Made by a program: the position numbers and the translations under genes. This document shows positions 29,401 to 35,490 of a stretch of DNA of 64,000 nucleotides, in pieces. Position 1 is the stretch's first letter. The number at the start of each line of letters is the position of its first letter. The notes beneath the pieces were generated by a model. The model was not told the origin of the DNA. It was given only the letters and a program-made list of their open reading frames with translations, and did not search any database. Origin of the DNA: Mytilisepta virgata (lineage: Eukaryota > Mollusca > Bivalvia > Mytilida > Mytilidae); the NCBI GenBank assembly GCA_028015205.1, contig CM051514.1:7564001-7628000 (forward strand), given 5' to 3'.

Positions 29401-31878
29401 CCGTAGGTCCCTTTTGTTATATCAAGGCAGTCAATTTTTTTTAATATAGGCACAGGATATAAATTAACTAATAAATTAGAAACAGTCAAAACTAAGCACA
29501 TCTAGAACTATCTAAAAATTGAGTAGGAAATACATTTGGATACTAATGAAAAGTTTTGATTAATGCAAAAAAAATGACATAATACAAATCAAAATAATTA
29601 GCACTCTTGTTTTCGTTTTGGTATTTATATGTATATTCTATTAAAAATGTACATCATTCATGTTAATTAATCTCACAATATAACAGGTTCACAAATATTT
29701 TTTTTAGAAGTTATACAAAAATTTACAGTTGTTTTCTATCATGAAGATGCAGCTTGCTGTTCAATAATTTGATTATATAAAAAAACATGTAACTGATTTA
29801 TAAAGGCAATACCTGCTTATCTCTGCAGTTTAGCTCTGCTCCATGATCGACAAGAATTTTTAACACCTCCACATGACCCATGTAAGCTGCCCAATGAATA
29901 GCTCGTCTATCCTTCTTGTCAAAGGCATTGATTGTTGCTCCCTTTTCTAATAATAACTTTGTCATCTAGAAAAATATGTAGCAATGAGTTCTATTATGTA
30001 GATATAATATTTAAATTTATCCTGCAACTACGCTTTTAGGCTTTTCGCTCAAACAGATAACAATCGATAGTGTTGCAGGATAAAAACAATATACGTACAT
30101 TGTCAGAAAATATAAAGTTTATTTGTATGAGTCTTAGAAACGGGTAGAAATGCAAGGTTTACCGAGCATTTCTTGTCCGTTTCACGGCGAGGACAAATAA
30201 CTTAATATTTTCTGACAACGTACATATATTGTATATAAAATAACATGGTTCTCTTGGGCCCAATAGTAACTTTAATCTGAATGTAAAACAGTTTTCTTAA
30301 GTGTCTTTACTGTTCTGTCAATAATTAAAAAGCATTTGTGAAGTTCTGTGGATTTCTGGAGAAAAATTTTTATAAATCTTACCTCTTTATGGCCATTAAA
30401 GGCAGCATGATGTAGACTTGTCCTACCAGCTCTGTCAGAGACATTTACATTGGTCAGGGAGGGAACCAGTAACTCAGCACAGCGTACTGCATTGTTAGCA
30501 GCAGCAACATGTAGCGGTGTCTGCCAGTTCTTGTCTCTAGCATTTACATCTGCCTGGTGTTTAAGTAGCACTTCAACAGTCTCCTAAAACATTCAGATCA
30601 GATTCATCTCATATTATTTAATATTCACATAATTTGGTGTCCAGTTAAAGATAGATATGAAATTCCAGATTTCAAACTTTCTGATCATAAACATTTTCCT
30701 CCTATTATAGTTAATGTGAGGATAGCTTCATTTTTCATATAGTAACATGTTAACCCTTGTGCCACTGTTTTAAAGCTTACCTCTGACCTGGAACAGCATG
30801 CTCTGTGTAGTGGTGTTAACCATTTATTGTCCTTGGTGTTAACCCTTGCACCACTCTGTATAAGTAAGTCAGCTATTTCACTCTCTCCACAGTAACATGC
30901 TGAATGTAGAGGACTCCTTTTTTCAGAATCCTGAAAAGAAAGCTCTTTTTCTTCAGTTAACCATTAAATAAATGTTCAAAAATTTAGAATGAACAATTGC
31001 AATGGCTCCTGAATTCTTGAAGCTGGTTTAGTGTATGACCAACATTACCTGCAACTTTTTCTTCATCCATAAAAATAGCATACGTGATTTTGAAAAGAGG
31101 GAAAAAAGAGCAGATATGATACTTTTGCACCTATTTTACTATGTATAAAAAGGGCAACATCCCCTGGCCATAAAAAAAATTTGACCCTGAAATTTGTAAA
31201 TGTATAAATATTTTCTTGTCATTTGATTTTTGACATGGAAAAACATCTGGCAGCCATCTTTGATGACTGGTGGGGGTCATCAGATATAATTCTAAAAGAG
31301 GACAACCTAAGGACCATTGCTGCCAAATTTTGTTCCAATTGGCCCAGTGGTGTCAGAGATCTTTGAAGGAAAGTTTACGATGACGACGGATACCAAGTGA
31401 TGGCAATAGCTGACCGAGCTAAAAGTTGGGGTCCATGTGCTTATTTCAGAGATATTTGAGAAAACCCCAAATTCAAGGATGTTACAAGGGTTTTTCTGGA
31501 AGGATACATGTACTATGACATCATTACCTCAACATGCTACTGTATCGTATTCCCTTAACTCTGACAAAAAATGTAATGTATTTTTATTTGGTTTTCTCTA
31601 CATATTTATATTCAATGTTTCTTTTTAATCCCAATCATAGTAAATATCATTCTTTCCACCAAAACTGATTCTTAGGTTTTAAACAAGACAATTTGTTTTT
31701 GTGATCACTTCTTACATTACTATAAGTGTCTACTACATTTCGGTTTTATCAATCGTTAAAAAATATGATGTAGAGAAAGACTTCATTCGTTTACCTGATA
31801 GTTGACATCTTCTTTCTTGTATAACAAAGCTCTAACCTCATCTGGATCTCCATGGTAACAAGCCTGCACTAATAGTGG
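2307..31878 (-). CDS. ANKRD28: ANKRD28/44/52-type ankyrin regulatory subunit of protein phosphatase 6 (26 exons, first coding exon missing)
   Basis: Twenty-six exons with GT/AG borders and compatible phases join into 1025 codons plus a stop. They encode back-to-back ankyrin repeats with the TPLHxAA core from the second exon to near the C-terminus, followed by a short Ser/Gly/Pro-rich tail ending SSDSEFY. Diagnostic blocks of this family are present: [17 protein letters not shown] at the N-terminal side, [48 protein letters not shown] and [17 protein letters not shown] at the end. In vertebrates these proteins are scaffold subunits of the PP6 phosphatase holoenzyme. Invertebrates probably have one gene for the three vertebrate paralogues, so the symbol marks the family and not strict orthology. 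Family and gene structure are seen in the sequence; PP6 binding is inferred from family knowledge. The start codon exon (about MAxLKLxDQ in vertebrates) was not found between 31.9 and 56 kb. Confidence 0.93.
2969..3115 (-). CDS. ANKRD28: ANKRD28-like exon Y
   Basis: 147 nt. Encodes [20 protein letters not shown] and then a linker rich in Ser, Pro and Asn ([14 protein letters not shown]). Donor GTGAGA one base into a Gly codon, completed by the last exon. Confidence 0.95.
3116..4216. other. Intron Y/X, left part
   Basis: No repeat or exon recognised; plain AT-rich intron. Confidence 0.4.
4217..4229. repeat. SINE target-site duplication (left)
   Basis: TTGAATTGTTAAG, identical to 4490-4502. 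Confidence 0.92.
4230..4489 (-). mobile_element. tRNA-derived SINE with perfect 13-bp target duplication
   Basis: On the minus strand it begins with a tRNA-like head: an A box in TTGGCCGAGTGGTCTAGGC and a B box in GGTTGTGAGTTCAAATC (near 4402-4418). The body contains GGGTACTCCGGCTTCCTCC, a conserved SINE core seen in molluscs, and ends near GTTTAGTTGGGG-type sequence. TTGAATTGTTAAG occurs immediately on both sides (4217-4229 and 4490-4502), a perfect duplication of the insertion site. The head resembles a class II (Leu/Ser) tRNA with a long variable arm. It sits antisense-neutral in an intron and is probably a recent insertion. Confidence 0.93.
4490..4502. repeat. SINE target-site duplication (right)
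   Basis: TTGAATTGTTAAG, identical to 4217-4229. Confidence 0.92.
5313..5710. mobile_element. MITE with TTAAGGATG-TCGCTGGT ends, copy 1
   Basis: About 398 bp. The left end TTAAGGATGATCGCTGGTC is matched inverted by ACCAGCGAGCATCCTTAA at the right end. The interior is alignable along its whole length with the copy at 53026-53413. No coding capacity. Confidence 0.88.
5711..6727. other. Intron Y/X, right part
   Basis: AT-rich, nothing recognised. Confidence 0.4.
6728..6819 (-). CDS. ANKRD28: ANKRD28-like exon X
   Basis: 92 nt. Encodes [20 protein letters not shown] and then [10 protein letters not shown], the last complete ankyrin repeat. Ends one base into the Gly of the DENG block. Donor GTAAGT. 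Confidence 0.95.
7029..7111 (-). CDS. ANKRD28: ANKRD28-like exon W
   Basis: 83 nt. Encodes [20 protein letters not shown] and NVEQK, matching xHExxALLILxKIxDxxLIN of the family. Donor GTAAGT. Confidence 0.94.
7112..7865. other. Intron W/V with a possible SINE fragment
   Basis: At 7198-7235 the plus strand reads GGTCCTGTGGTGCAGTGGTT AGAGTAGCAGG, which has a pol III A-box look (TGGTGCAGTGG). No B box was found, so this is at most a truncated tRNA-derived SINE. The remainder shows nothing. Confidence 0.3.
7866..8091 (-). CDS. ANKRD28: ANKRD28-like exon V (longest)
   Basis: 226 nt. Encodes [20 protein letters not shown], then [20 protein letters not shown], then [12 protein letters not shown]: about two and a half ankyrin repeats. 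Ends in phase 0 before GTGAGT. Confidence 0.96.
8146..8272. mobile_element. Foldback MITE in intron V/U
   Basis: Arms of about 37 bp (8146-8181 and 8236-8272) share TATAAAGCCTGTATTATGTC in inverted orientation, with a roughly 54-bp loop. Confidence 0.85.
8418..8475. repeat. Palindrome with 26-bp arms
   Basis: GGTCATTAATACAGGTCCAA at 8419 is mirrored by the arm at 8450-8475 with one mismatch and a 6-bp loop. It shares the words CCTGTATTA with the foldback just to the left and may belong to the same element family. Confidence 0.85.
8638..8735 (-). mobile_element. SINE body fragment
   Basis: Contains CTTTGGTAGGAAAATTGGCA and CAGTGTTGACAGGCTAGTGA, matching the 4230-4489 SINE with internal deletion; the tRNA head is lost. 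Confidence 0.75.
8952..9035 (-). CDS. ANKRD28: ANKRD28-like exon U
   Basis: 84 nt. Encodes [20 protein letters not shown] and CTDTKG, equivalent to INDNEGAAEMLIDTLGxSIV in vertebrates. Donor GTAAGT. Confidence 0.94.
9506..9525 (+). repeat. Homopolymer of 20 C
   Basis: Twenty consecutive C, followed by CAC and A-rich sequence; on the minus strand a G run in the U/T intron transcript. Could be assembly-length uncertain. Confidence 0.9.
9843..9930 (-). CDS. ANKRD28: ANKRD28-like exon T
   Basis: 88 nt. Encodes [18 protein letters not shown] and [11 protein letters not shown]. The [10 protein letters not shown] block resembles ANKRD44 more than ANKRD28 (vertebrate ANKRD28 has GNAFSPLHCAV). Donor GTAAGT. 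Confidence 0.94.
10073..10225 (-). mobile_element. Truncated copy of the AGCTCACCTG family
   Basis: Begins AGAGGCTTCCAGGAGCCTAC then ATTGCTCACCTGG, the same terminus as 59310 and the inverse of 25090-25130. The 166-bp units are missing. Confidence 0.7.
10561..11425 (+). mobile_element. 147-bp tandem array with GCAGGCGA terminus
   Basis: TATAGTTGACCTATTACTTA-like starts recur at 10561, 10708, 10855, 11002 and 11148: spacings 147, 147, 147 and 146 bp. Each unit holds a GACCAAACAA-like and an ATGAAAATGAGGTCAAGG-like block. The tail CGTCGCAGGCGAGACGAAAA (11405-11425) resembles the CCGCAGGCGACACAAA end of the element at 55072-55978. No open reading frame spans units. Interpreted as a pearl-like non-autonomous element; no left terminus was found. 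Confidence 0.8.
11580..11646 (-). CDS. ANKRD28: ANKRD28-like exon S
   Basis: 67 nt. Encodes [20 protein letters not shown] and then YNG. Two AG acceptors lie 4 nt apart; only the first keeps frame with exon R. Donor GTAAGC. Confidence 0.92.
11702..12240 (+). repeat. Two tandem ~250-bp units, CAGTCAAACCTG family
   Basis: ACAGTCAAACCTGCCTTAAA starts the block. GCACGTAAATTTAACCTCTG occurs twice about 250 bp apart, as does GTAATGTGACCACATATGAT. A related fragment lies at 27715-27835. Confidence 0.85.
12592..12732 (-). CDS. ANKRD28: ANKRD28-like exon R
   Basis: 141 nt, phase 0 at both ends. Encodes [18 protein letters not shown] and [18 protein letters not shown]. Donor GTAAGT. Confidence 0.95.
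12858..13300. mobile_element. Possible MITE with CAGTATAGTCGAATC / GATTCTACTGCAG ends
   Basis: Left end CAGTATAGTCGAATCCCAGG; right end AGAAATCAAGATTCTACTG read inverted gives CAGTAGAATCTTG. The internal GGCTCGAAC resembles the 62686-63210 element. Ends diverged. Confidence 0.5.
13638..13755 (-). CDS. ANKRD28: ANKRD28-like exon Q
   Basis: 118 nt. Encodes [19 protein letters not shown] and QGRTALHRG, the family's TALHRG block. Donor GTAAGT. Confidence 0.95.
13825..14350 (+). mobile_element. ~178-bp tandem element with CGGGATACAATA terminus
   Basis: CTGTCAAA followed by CAGAGGACTTG-like sequence recurs at 13874, 14049 and 14230 (spacings 175 and 181). The right end reads GAATTATGGACGGATAGACA then a short inverted TATCCCCCG...CGGGATA pair. 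Same architecture as the other tandem-core elements here. Confidence 0.7.
14463..14770 (+). repeat. 57-bp minisatellite, about five copies
   Basis: CACTGCCATTGCTTGTTATT recurs at 14521, 14578, 14635, 14692 and (diverged) 14749, exactly 57 bp apart, inside intron Q/P. Because 57 is 19 codons, two frames stay open for about 120 codons and give a hydrophobic 19-residue repeat. Nothing suggests this is translated. Confidence 0.95.
14973..15060 (-). CDS. ANKRD28: ANKRD28-like exon P
   Basis: 88 nt. Encodes [20 protein letters not shown] and ends two bases into an Arg codon. Donor GTAATA. Confidence 0.92.
15411..15536 (-). CDS. ANKRD28: ANKRD28-like exon O
   Basis: 126 nt. Encodes [20 protein letters not shown] and [10 protein letters not shown]. 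The family has GRTPLDLAAFKGHxECVxxL at the same place. Donor GTGAGT. Confidence 0.94.
15537..16362. other. Intron O/N with an unexplained 112-codon frame
   Basis: Plus-strand frame 15818-16156 encodes a stretch beginning [20 protein letters not shown] and containing [19 protein letters not shown]. The second two thirds have protein-like composition, unlike the AT-rich intron around them. No family recognised; it could be a mobile-element fragment or chance. Confidence 0.35.
16363..16438 (-). CDS. ANKRD28: ANKRD28-like exon N
   Basis: 76 nt. Encodes [20 protein letters not shown], equivalent to AAYHGHHQALEVLVQSLLDLD. Uses donor GTTTGT after one base of a Gly codon. Confidence 0.92.
16860..17240. 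mobile_element. Element with GGCCAAAATA inverted ends
   Basis: AAGGCCAAAATAATTTTTTT at 16861 is mirrored by TATTTTGGCCTAAG near 17230. The ends resemble the TTAGGCC termini at 18979-20710 and 32765-32965. Confidence 0.55.
17419..17484 (-). CDS. ANKRD28: ANKRD28-like exon M
   Basis: 66 nt, phase 0 at both ends. Encodes [20 protein letters not shown] and then LA; the family's variable loop between ankyrin repeats, shorter here than in vertebrates. Donor GTAAGT. Confidence 0.88.
17570..18240 (+). mobile_element. Penelope-type retroelement 3' remnant, split by a MITE
   Basis: At 17590-17660 the frame reads [20 protein letters not shown], cognate to KFYGRHHDLVHRYEKTVSQM at 40020-40108. Downstream come GAACTGCTTACCCTTCCGG, ACTCCCGGTTTTTATAG and TTGTCTTCCCGGGTTTGTCT, matching 40150-40320 (plus) and 43321-43420 and 46790-46870 (minus). 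Interrupted by the element at 17702-17971. Confidence 0.8.
17702..17971. mobile_element. 270-bp MITE with 13-bp perfect inverted ends and AATTTG duplication
   Basis: Ends are CAGACTACGCGAA and TTCGCGTAGTCTG. AATTTG occurs directly before and after. The inside is made of GGTCTGGTAAA/TTTACCAGACC and TCCGGTA words. It cut the retroelement remnant in two, so it arrived later. Confidence 0.9.
18791..18902 (-). CDS. ANKRD28: ANKRD28-like exon L
   Basis: 112 nt. Encodes [20 protein letters not shown] and [14 protein letters not shown]; corresponds to vertebrate DANPGIRDKQGYNAVHYSAAYGH. Donor GTATGT. Confidence 0.93.
18979..20710. mobile_element. 1.7-kb element with ~30-bp inverted ends TTAGGCCTAAATTAAAATAT
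   Basis: TAGGCCTAAATTAAAATATT with GTTTGTTTGC (18980-19010) recurs inverted at 20680-20709. Just inside are CCGACCGACCC on the left and TACCTACCTACCC on the right. No transposase-like frame was seen. It contains four CCGCAGCGYC words at 19126-19200 and three ACGATCG words at 19555-19632. It fills most of intron L/K. Confidence 0.85.
21146..21286 (-). CDS. ANKRD28: ANKRD28-like exon K
   Basis: 141 nt. Encodes [18 protein letters not shown] and [18 protein letters not shown]. The second block is the family's [16 protein letters not shown] stretch. Donor GTAAGT. Confidence 0.94.
21287..21824. other. Intron K/J
   Basis: No repeat or exon recognised. Confidence 0.4.
21825..21893 (-). CDS. ANKRD28: ANKRD28-like exon J
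   Basis: 69 nt. Encodes [19 protein letters not shown], the second half of an ankyrin repeat. Donor is GTACAT, a weak site, but phase agrees on both sides. Confidence 0.9.
22298..22450 (-). CDS. ANKRD28: ANKRD28-like exon I
   Basis: 153 nt. Encodes [19 protein letters not shown] and [17 protein letters not shown]. The family consensus here is FPLHLAALxG and DxFGRTCLHAAAAGG; this copy has diverged, with several Cys in place of Ala/Gly. Confidence 0.92.
22495..22620. mobile_element. ACTGTGGATTCATTATTATTC MITE fragment
   Basis: TACTGTGGATTCATTATTAT and later AAACCACGAATTTAA; the complementary words GTGGATTC and CCACGAATTTAA are typical of a short paired-end element. A further CCACGAATTTAAG lies at 23221. 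Confidence 0.5.
23311..25133 (+). mobile_element. 1.8-kb AGCTCACCTG element with ~167-bp tandem core
   Basis: Starts TTTTAGCTCACCTGACCC with an internal short palindrome AAAGGGTCAAGTGAGCTTTT, then (GTCGTCC)n-rich sequence. GATGGCCGCC or GATGGCTGCC recurs at 24155, 24322, 24488, 24656, 24823 and 24987: spacings 167, 166, 168, 167 and 164. Ends CAGGTGAGCGATACAGGCTC then GAGAGCCTCTAG. The same family appears at 10073, 31250, 47915 and 59310. No coding frame spans units. Confidence 0.88.
25400..25560 (-). mobile_element. SINE body fragment
   Basis: Contains ATTGGTGGAGGAGCCAGAGT and AAAACTGGCCAATTTCCT, the SINE core as at 4230-4489, without the tRNA head. Confidence 0.7.
25749..25863 (-). CDS. 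ANKRD28: ANKRD28-like exon H
   Basis: 115 nt. Completes the Gly codon and encodes [20 protein letters not shown], again a near-invariant family block. Ends ..GADPM plus two bases of an Arg codon before GTTTGT. Confidence 0.95.
26112..26324. mobile_element. 213-bp MITE, TTACTGTAAATT ends
   Basis: 26-bp ends: TTACTGTAAATTCAGAAATT ATTGCG on the left and its near-perfect inverse on the right (26299-26324). ATTGCGA and CGCAATAA words recur inside. Confidence 0.9.
26826..26904 (-). CDS. ANKRD28: ANKRD28-like exon G
   Basis: 79 nt, starts in phase 0 and ends one base into a Gly codon. Encodes [20 protein letters not shown], matching the family's HMTAxHGRFxRxQ block. Donor GTGAGG. Confidence 0.95.
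27087..27506. mobile_element. 420-bp MITE, TACAGTCAAACCTGT ends
   Basis: TACAGTCAAACCTGT then TAACGG on the left, inverted at the right end (CCGTTAGGACAGGTTTGACT). Interior is GC-richer than the intron and includes GGCCGC/GCGGTC words. Lies in intron G/F. Confidence 0.88.
27715..27835 (+). repeat. CAGTCAAAC-GGGCACCTC fragment
   Basis: ACAGTCAAACATGCTTTAAA followed by GGGCACCTCTATATA; one partial unit of the 11702-12240 family. Confidence 0.75.
27836..28516. other. Intron G/F, rest
   Basis: AT-rich, nothing recognised. Confidence 0.4.
28517..28603 (-). CDS. ANKRD28: ANKRD28-like exon F
   Basis: 87 nt, phase 0 at both ends. Encodes [19 protein letters not shown], which keeps the family-specific STHG insertion in the ankyrin helix. 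Donor GTAAAT. Confidence 0.95.
28827..29030 (-). CDS. ANKRD28: ANKRD28-like exon E
   Basis: 204 nt, phase 0 at both ends. Encodes [17 protein letters not shown] and [18 protein letters not shown], two full ankyrin repeats. Donor GTTTGT, acceptor ATTTCAG. Confidence 0.95.
29031..29812. other. Intron E/D
   Basis: AT-rich, nothing recognised. Confidence 0.4.
29813..29965 (-). CDS. ANKRD28: ANKRD28-like exon D
   Basis: 153 nt, phase 0 at both ends. Contains [20 protein letters not shown], a hallmark block of the PP6 ankyrin subunits. Donor GTATTG is weak, but the reading frame and the downstream junction support it. Confidence 0.95.
30015..30233. mobile_element. Paired-foldback element in intron D/C
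   Basis: Two nested inverted pairs: TTTATCCTGCAAC with GTTGCAGGATAAA (30015-30084), and ACGTACATTGTCAGAAAATA with its inverse TATTTTCTGACAACGTAC (30087-30233). Confidence 0.8.
30383..30583 (-). CDS. ANKRD28: ANKRD28-like exon C
   Basis: 201 nt, phase 0 at both ends. Contains [20 protein letters not shown] and [19 protein letters not shown], almost identical to vertebrate family members. Donor GTAAGA. Confidence 0.96.
30781..30930 (-). CDS. ANKRD28: ANKRD28-like exon B
   Basis: 150 nt, phase 0 at both ends. Encodes [18 protein letters not shown] and then [16 protein letters not shown], i.e. ankyrin repeats 1-2. Donor GTAAGC, acceptor TTTTCAG. Confidence 0.95.
31245..31430 (-). mobile_element. 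Single-unit remnant of the AGCTCACCTG family
   Basis: GGCAGCCATCTTTGATGACT and GGACCATTGCTGCCAAATTT match the 59310-60420 units; ends GATGACGACGG ... GAGCTAAAA, the degenerate terminus. Confidence 0.75.
31795..31878 (-). CDS. ANKRD28: ANKRD28-like exon A (first found; second coding exon)
   Basis: 84 nt, in frame from its first base, beginning [20 protein letters not shown] and ending VNYQ before a GTAAAC donor. It is the N-terminal capping region seen in ANKRD28/44. The acceptor follows TTTGAAATTAG. Confidence 0.93.
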
Positions 31879-34673
31879 CTAATTTCAAAAAACAAAAAAT
31901 CAGTCATCAGACTTGAAAGTATAAAAATATTTCAAAATATGTAGCAATGCATCCTCCCAAGTCAGGGTTTTGTATCCACGTTTGTTCCTACAAACCCCTG
32001 ACATCACACATTCATATTTTGCGGGTCGGAAGTGAACGATTTTCCTTGGTTCTTCTCAAAGTCACAAGAGAACTCCTTTGCGTCTTAGGTAGAATTTTCT
32101 AGGTCACACACCAGGCGGCAATATGTTGGACCCGCAAAATATGAATGTATGAACTTTATTTTCAATGGTAAATTTACTCTCTCAATATTTCTATTTCAGC
32201 ACTAAATTTTAAAACAGAGATTAGTCTATAACTCTGTAAATTTTATGATAACAGTAATACAGTAAATAAGAATGATCAAATCAGACAAAACTGAAAGCAA
32301 TTGGATTCAGTTACATGCTTTCTTTTCCCTTCCAATGTATATTCTAGAATTATATTATGGTATGAATCAGGAAAATTATAATTATACAGCGTAATTTTGT
32401 GGTTAATATGGTATCAAATACTGACGTGTTGTTATGGTCGACATTTATTTATCTCAATAGATTCTTCTTATTAACCTCCTTTAAATAGGTGCACCTCTAG
32501 ATAAGTACATTCAGTACAACATATATGATACAGTGTTCTTTTAGTACGTAGCAGACCAATTAAGCAGAAGAACGACACTTGGGCCTGAGGAGACTTAAGA
32601 CACAACTGAATAGTGATATAAATATGGTGCTCGCTGGTGTTTAATGGGTCAATATTTATTTTATTGGACAATATTAGCATAAAATAAGTTAAACCACATA
32701 TATATCAATAAAATACCAGTTTTCCTCCACCTTAGAATGTTGAACAGTATATATGTAGTTTGTTTAGGCCAAGACAAAAACATGTGCTTCCACAAACCCG
32801 ACCTAACCTAAACTTTTTTTGCCATTTTTGATCAAGCACTGTTAAGGTGGGTTGTTTCTCTTGTAGAAACCAGTCAAAAACTTTTTTAAAAATAAAATAA
32901 TTTGCATACCTACCGACCCTAATTTTATCATCATGTTCGCAGAAACACATGTATTAGTTTTTTTTGGCCTTATTCAGAATTAGCCATAACCCATTTAGAA
33001 GTAACAAAAAAGTTGCAGAAGCACATTTCAGTGAAAATTATCATGTAAAATCTGATGTAGTACTGAATGTGAATTTTCTGCAATTTCTTGACTTATTTGA
33101 AATCGACATTCTGGCATTTGAGAGAGCAGTTGGAAAAATAAATCTTTGGACAAAAACAATTCACCCTGCGTTGGAATTCAAAGATTTCAAGAAATGACAT
33201 GATCAAGGCCTTACAGTTCTTGTTGGACGATATTGTATACTTGATTTCTGACAAAGTCCGTAATTACCGCATCCGGGACAGAAATTATTATTCCGATCAT
33301 GTGACTTTAGTGTTTTGTTAGGCATGAGAATGGCACTTTCCAAAATTTATCAGGGCTGCTATTTTGTTATTGTTTCTATGACGTTATGTCAAGTGATACA
33401 TCATTCGCGTCACAAAGAGCCATCGATCTCATGAAAAGTCGTATTGGAATTGCCCTGCTCTTGACTTGACTTTAAACTTTTAGTTTTAAAGCACATATTT
33501 TTTATTATTGACAATCCCTAAATCGAAAATTATTCACAACCTGAACTGAAATGTAGGACTTAATATATTTTCTGTTTATATATACTTGATAAATGTTACA
33601 ATTATTATATAAAAAAAATTCCTTTTAAGTTTAAATGTTGTTTTTTTAAAATCAGGAGCGGGTGCCCTTCTGCTTGTACAAACATCTCTCACATGTTTAC
33701 ATTTGTTTAAATGCTAAAATTATCAATGCAAATGCACCTCGTCCTCCAGCTGCAACAACACCAGGGTCCCTAGTTTCATTTGACAGTTTTTTCAACGCAT
33801 AAGTCACATTAACGAGTTGGGAGAAAACTTTTTCAAATATGACAGGAAGCAAATCACCCCTAAGTCGCCATGTTTGTAACATTCCGCAGTAACGATAGGT
33901 CAATCGTGACATGTGACTCTTCTGCTTCCGCTTAGAATAAATCTAGGTCATGCATGAAGAAAAAGTGATTACATCCCCTATAGCGGGAAATTCAAAAAGT
34001 TTAGCAAATCATTACTTAAAACATGAAAATCTGGGTGTGATTTTTTTTTAAACTTATAACTGTTTATAACGTCGGGGTACCCAATTCGCCCAGTTCGGAG
34101 GATGGTTTCCGACCATTGCGGAGAAACTGTTACAAAAACATTGTTTTATTTTTGAACAAGTAGATTACACAAGTGTTTTCCACACATACATTTGGCGTGC
34201 ATACACTTATTGATTTTCTGCCAGCAGCGGCTCAAAGGTCGCGTGGTTCCGTGATTTTGGAGGGAACCCAAATCGCCCAGGTAGTGAAAAGATCCTACGA
34301 AACTTTAGTGCACAAAATTCGTTCCTAGCTGTCTGTTACAGCTACAAAACTTTTCTCTCATCCACTTAAGAAAATATTCAATCAGTGTTTACAGTGACAA
34401 AATAAAAGGGTGTAGGCGATCTGGGTACACTGTAACCAATCTTTCAAAACCACAATTGTCCGACTATGAACTGTCTATAAAAGGAAGCAGACCAAACTCG
34501 GGTAAAGGTAAATTTTATTTAACGTCGGTGTGTACAAACCAACAATCAACATAAGCTCGTAGAGCTTTTTACCGACGGAAAGATTTACGACCGTTTCAAA
34601 TTGGCAGATATTGGGTTCTCGCATGGTCGCCAGGCTTGGCAGGGAGTAAAGCCCGATATTCACATATAAGGCA
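31879..34673. other. 5' flank or first intron of the ANKRD28-like gene
   Basis: The missing first coding exon and promoter could lie here or further right. A 19-bp inverted pair CATTCATATTTTGCGGGTC occurs at 32009-32027 and 32129-32147. 32765-32965 resembles the TTAGGCC-ended family. From about 33240 to 34300 CpG is more frequent than elsewhere, and the minus strand near 33875 has CAAACATGGCGAC, similar to a YY1-type promoter motif. No exon with an in-frame ATG and a convincing donor was found. Confidence 0.4.
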
Positions 34674-34863
34674 TAAAATGTGCACCAGATTACAATGCGT
34701 CTTGTTTTGTAACCCCAATTGAGGCAATGGTTACAACAGGTTACAATGGTTACACTAATGGATTTTTAGTTTGTTGACGTCTGTCATACACTTTACTATT
34801 GCTAAAGCCCAATTGTATATATCTAAAATAGGGTTCCAATGGTTACATATATAGGGGGTATCT

Positions 34864-34877
34864 GTTACCATGGTAAC
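34864..34877. promoter_or_regulatory. Perfect RFX-type X-box palindrome
   Basis: GTTACCATGGTAAC fits the RFX consensus GTNRCC-N(0-3)-RGYAAC on both halves. It lies in the left arm where the ordinary units have GGTTACAATGGTTAC, so it may have arisen from the unit by chance. Confidence 0.35.
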
Positions 34878-34964
34878 GACATGAAATAAGCGTTACTATG
34901 GTTACAATATAAATGGTAAATAGAATTGGATACTCCCACTCACGGTTACATGCATTGGATTTCT

Positions 34965-35490
34965 GGTTACAATGGTTACATGCATGGGAAAGGGGGCTTA
35001 CAAAGGTTACATGCATGAAGAATGGAGGTTACAATGGTAACATGCATGGGGAATGGAGGTTACAATGGTTACACGCATGGGACATTGGGTAACAAGGGTT
35101 GGAATTGAGGCTACATGCATGGGGATTTTGGTTACAATGGTTACATGCATGGGGATTTCGGTTACAATGGTTACATGCATAGGAAAGGGGGTTACAATGG
35201 TTACATGCATGGGGAATGAAGGTTACAATGGTTACATGCATTTGGAAGGGGGGTTACAATGGTTACATGCATGGGACATTGGGTTACAATGGTTACATGC
35301 ATGAGGAATCGAGGTTACAATGGTAACATGCATGGGGAATGGAGGTTACAATGGTTACATGCATTGGGATTTTGGTTACAATGGTTACATGAATGGGAAA
35401 GGATGGTTACAATGGTTACATGCATAGGGAATGGAGGTTACAATGGTTACATGCATAGAAAATGGGGGTTAAAATGGTTACATGCATGGT
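34965..35490 (+). repeat. Left minisatellite array, ~30-bp unit
   Basis: About 17 units of GGTTACAATGGTTACATGCA followed by a variable TGGGRAWKGR. Each unit is itself an imperfect double of TGGTTACAW. Unit length wobbles between 28 and 31 bp. Confidence 0.97.

Noticed and set aside
33697..33912. 71-codon minus-strand frame starting MSRLTYRYCGM as first exon of the ANKRD28-like gene
   Set aside because: It does not resemble the family's N-terminus, and no donor in phase 0 gives a join to PLLVQA. A short ATG-AAA-CTA-GGG-ACC-CTG/GTGTTG option exists near 33770 but the donor is weak.
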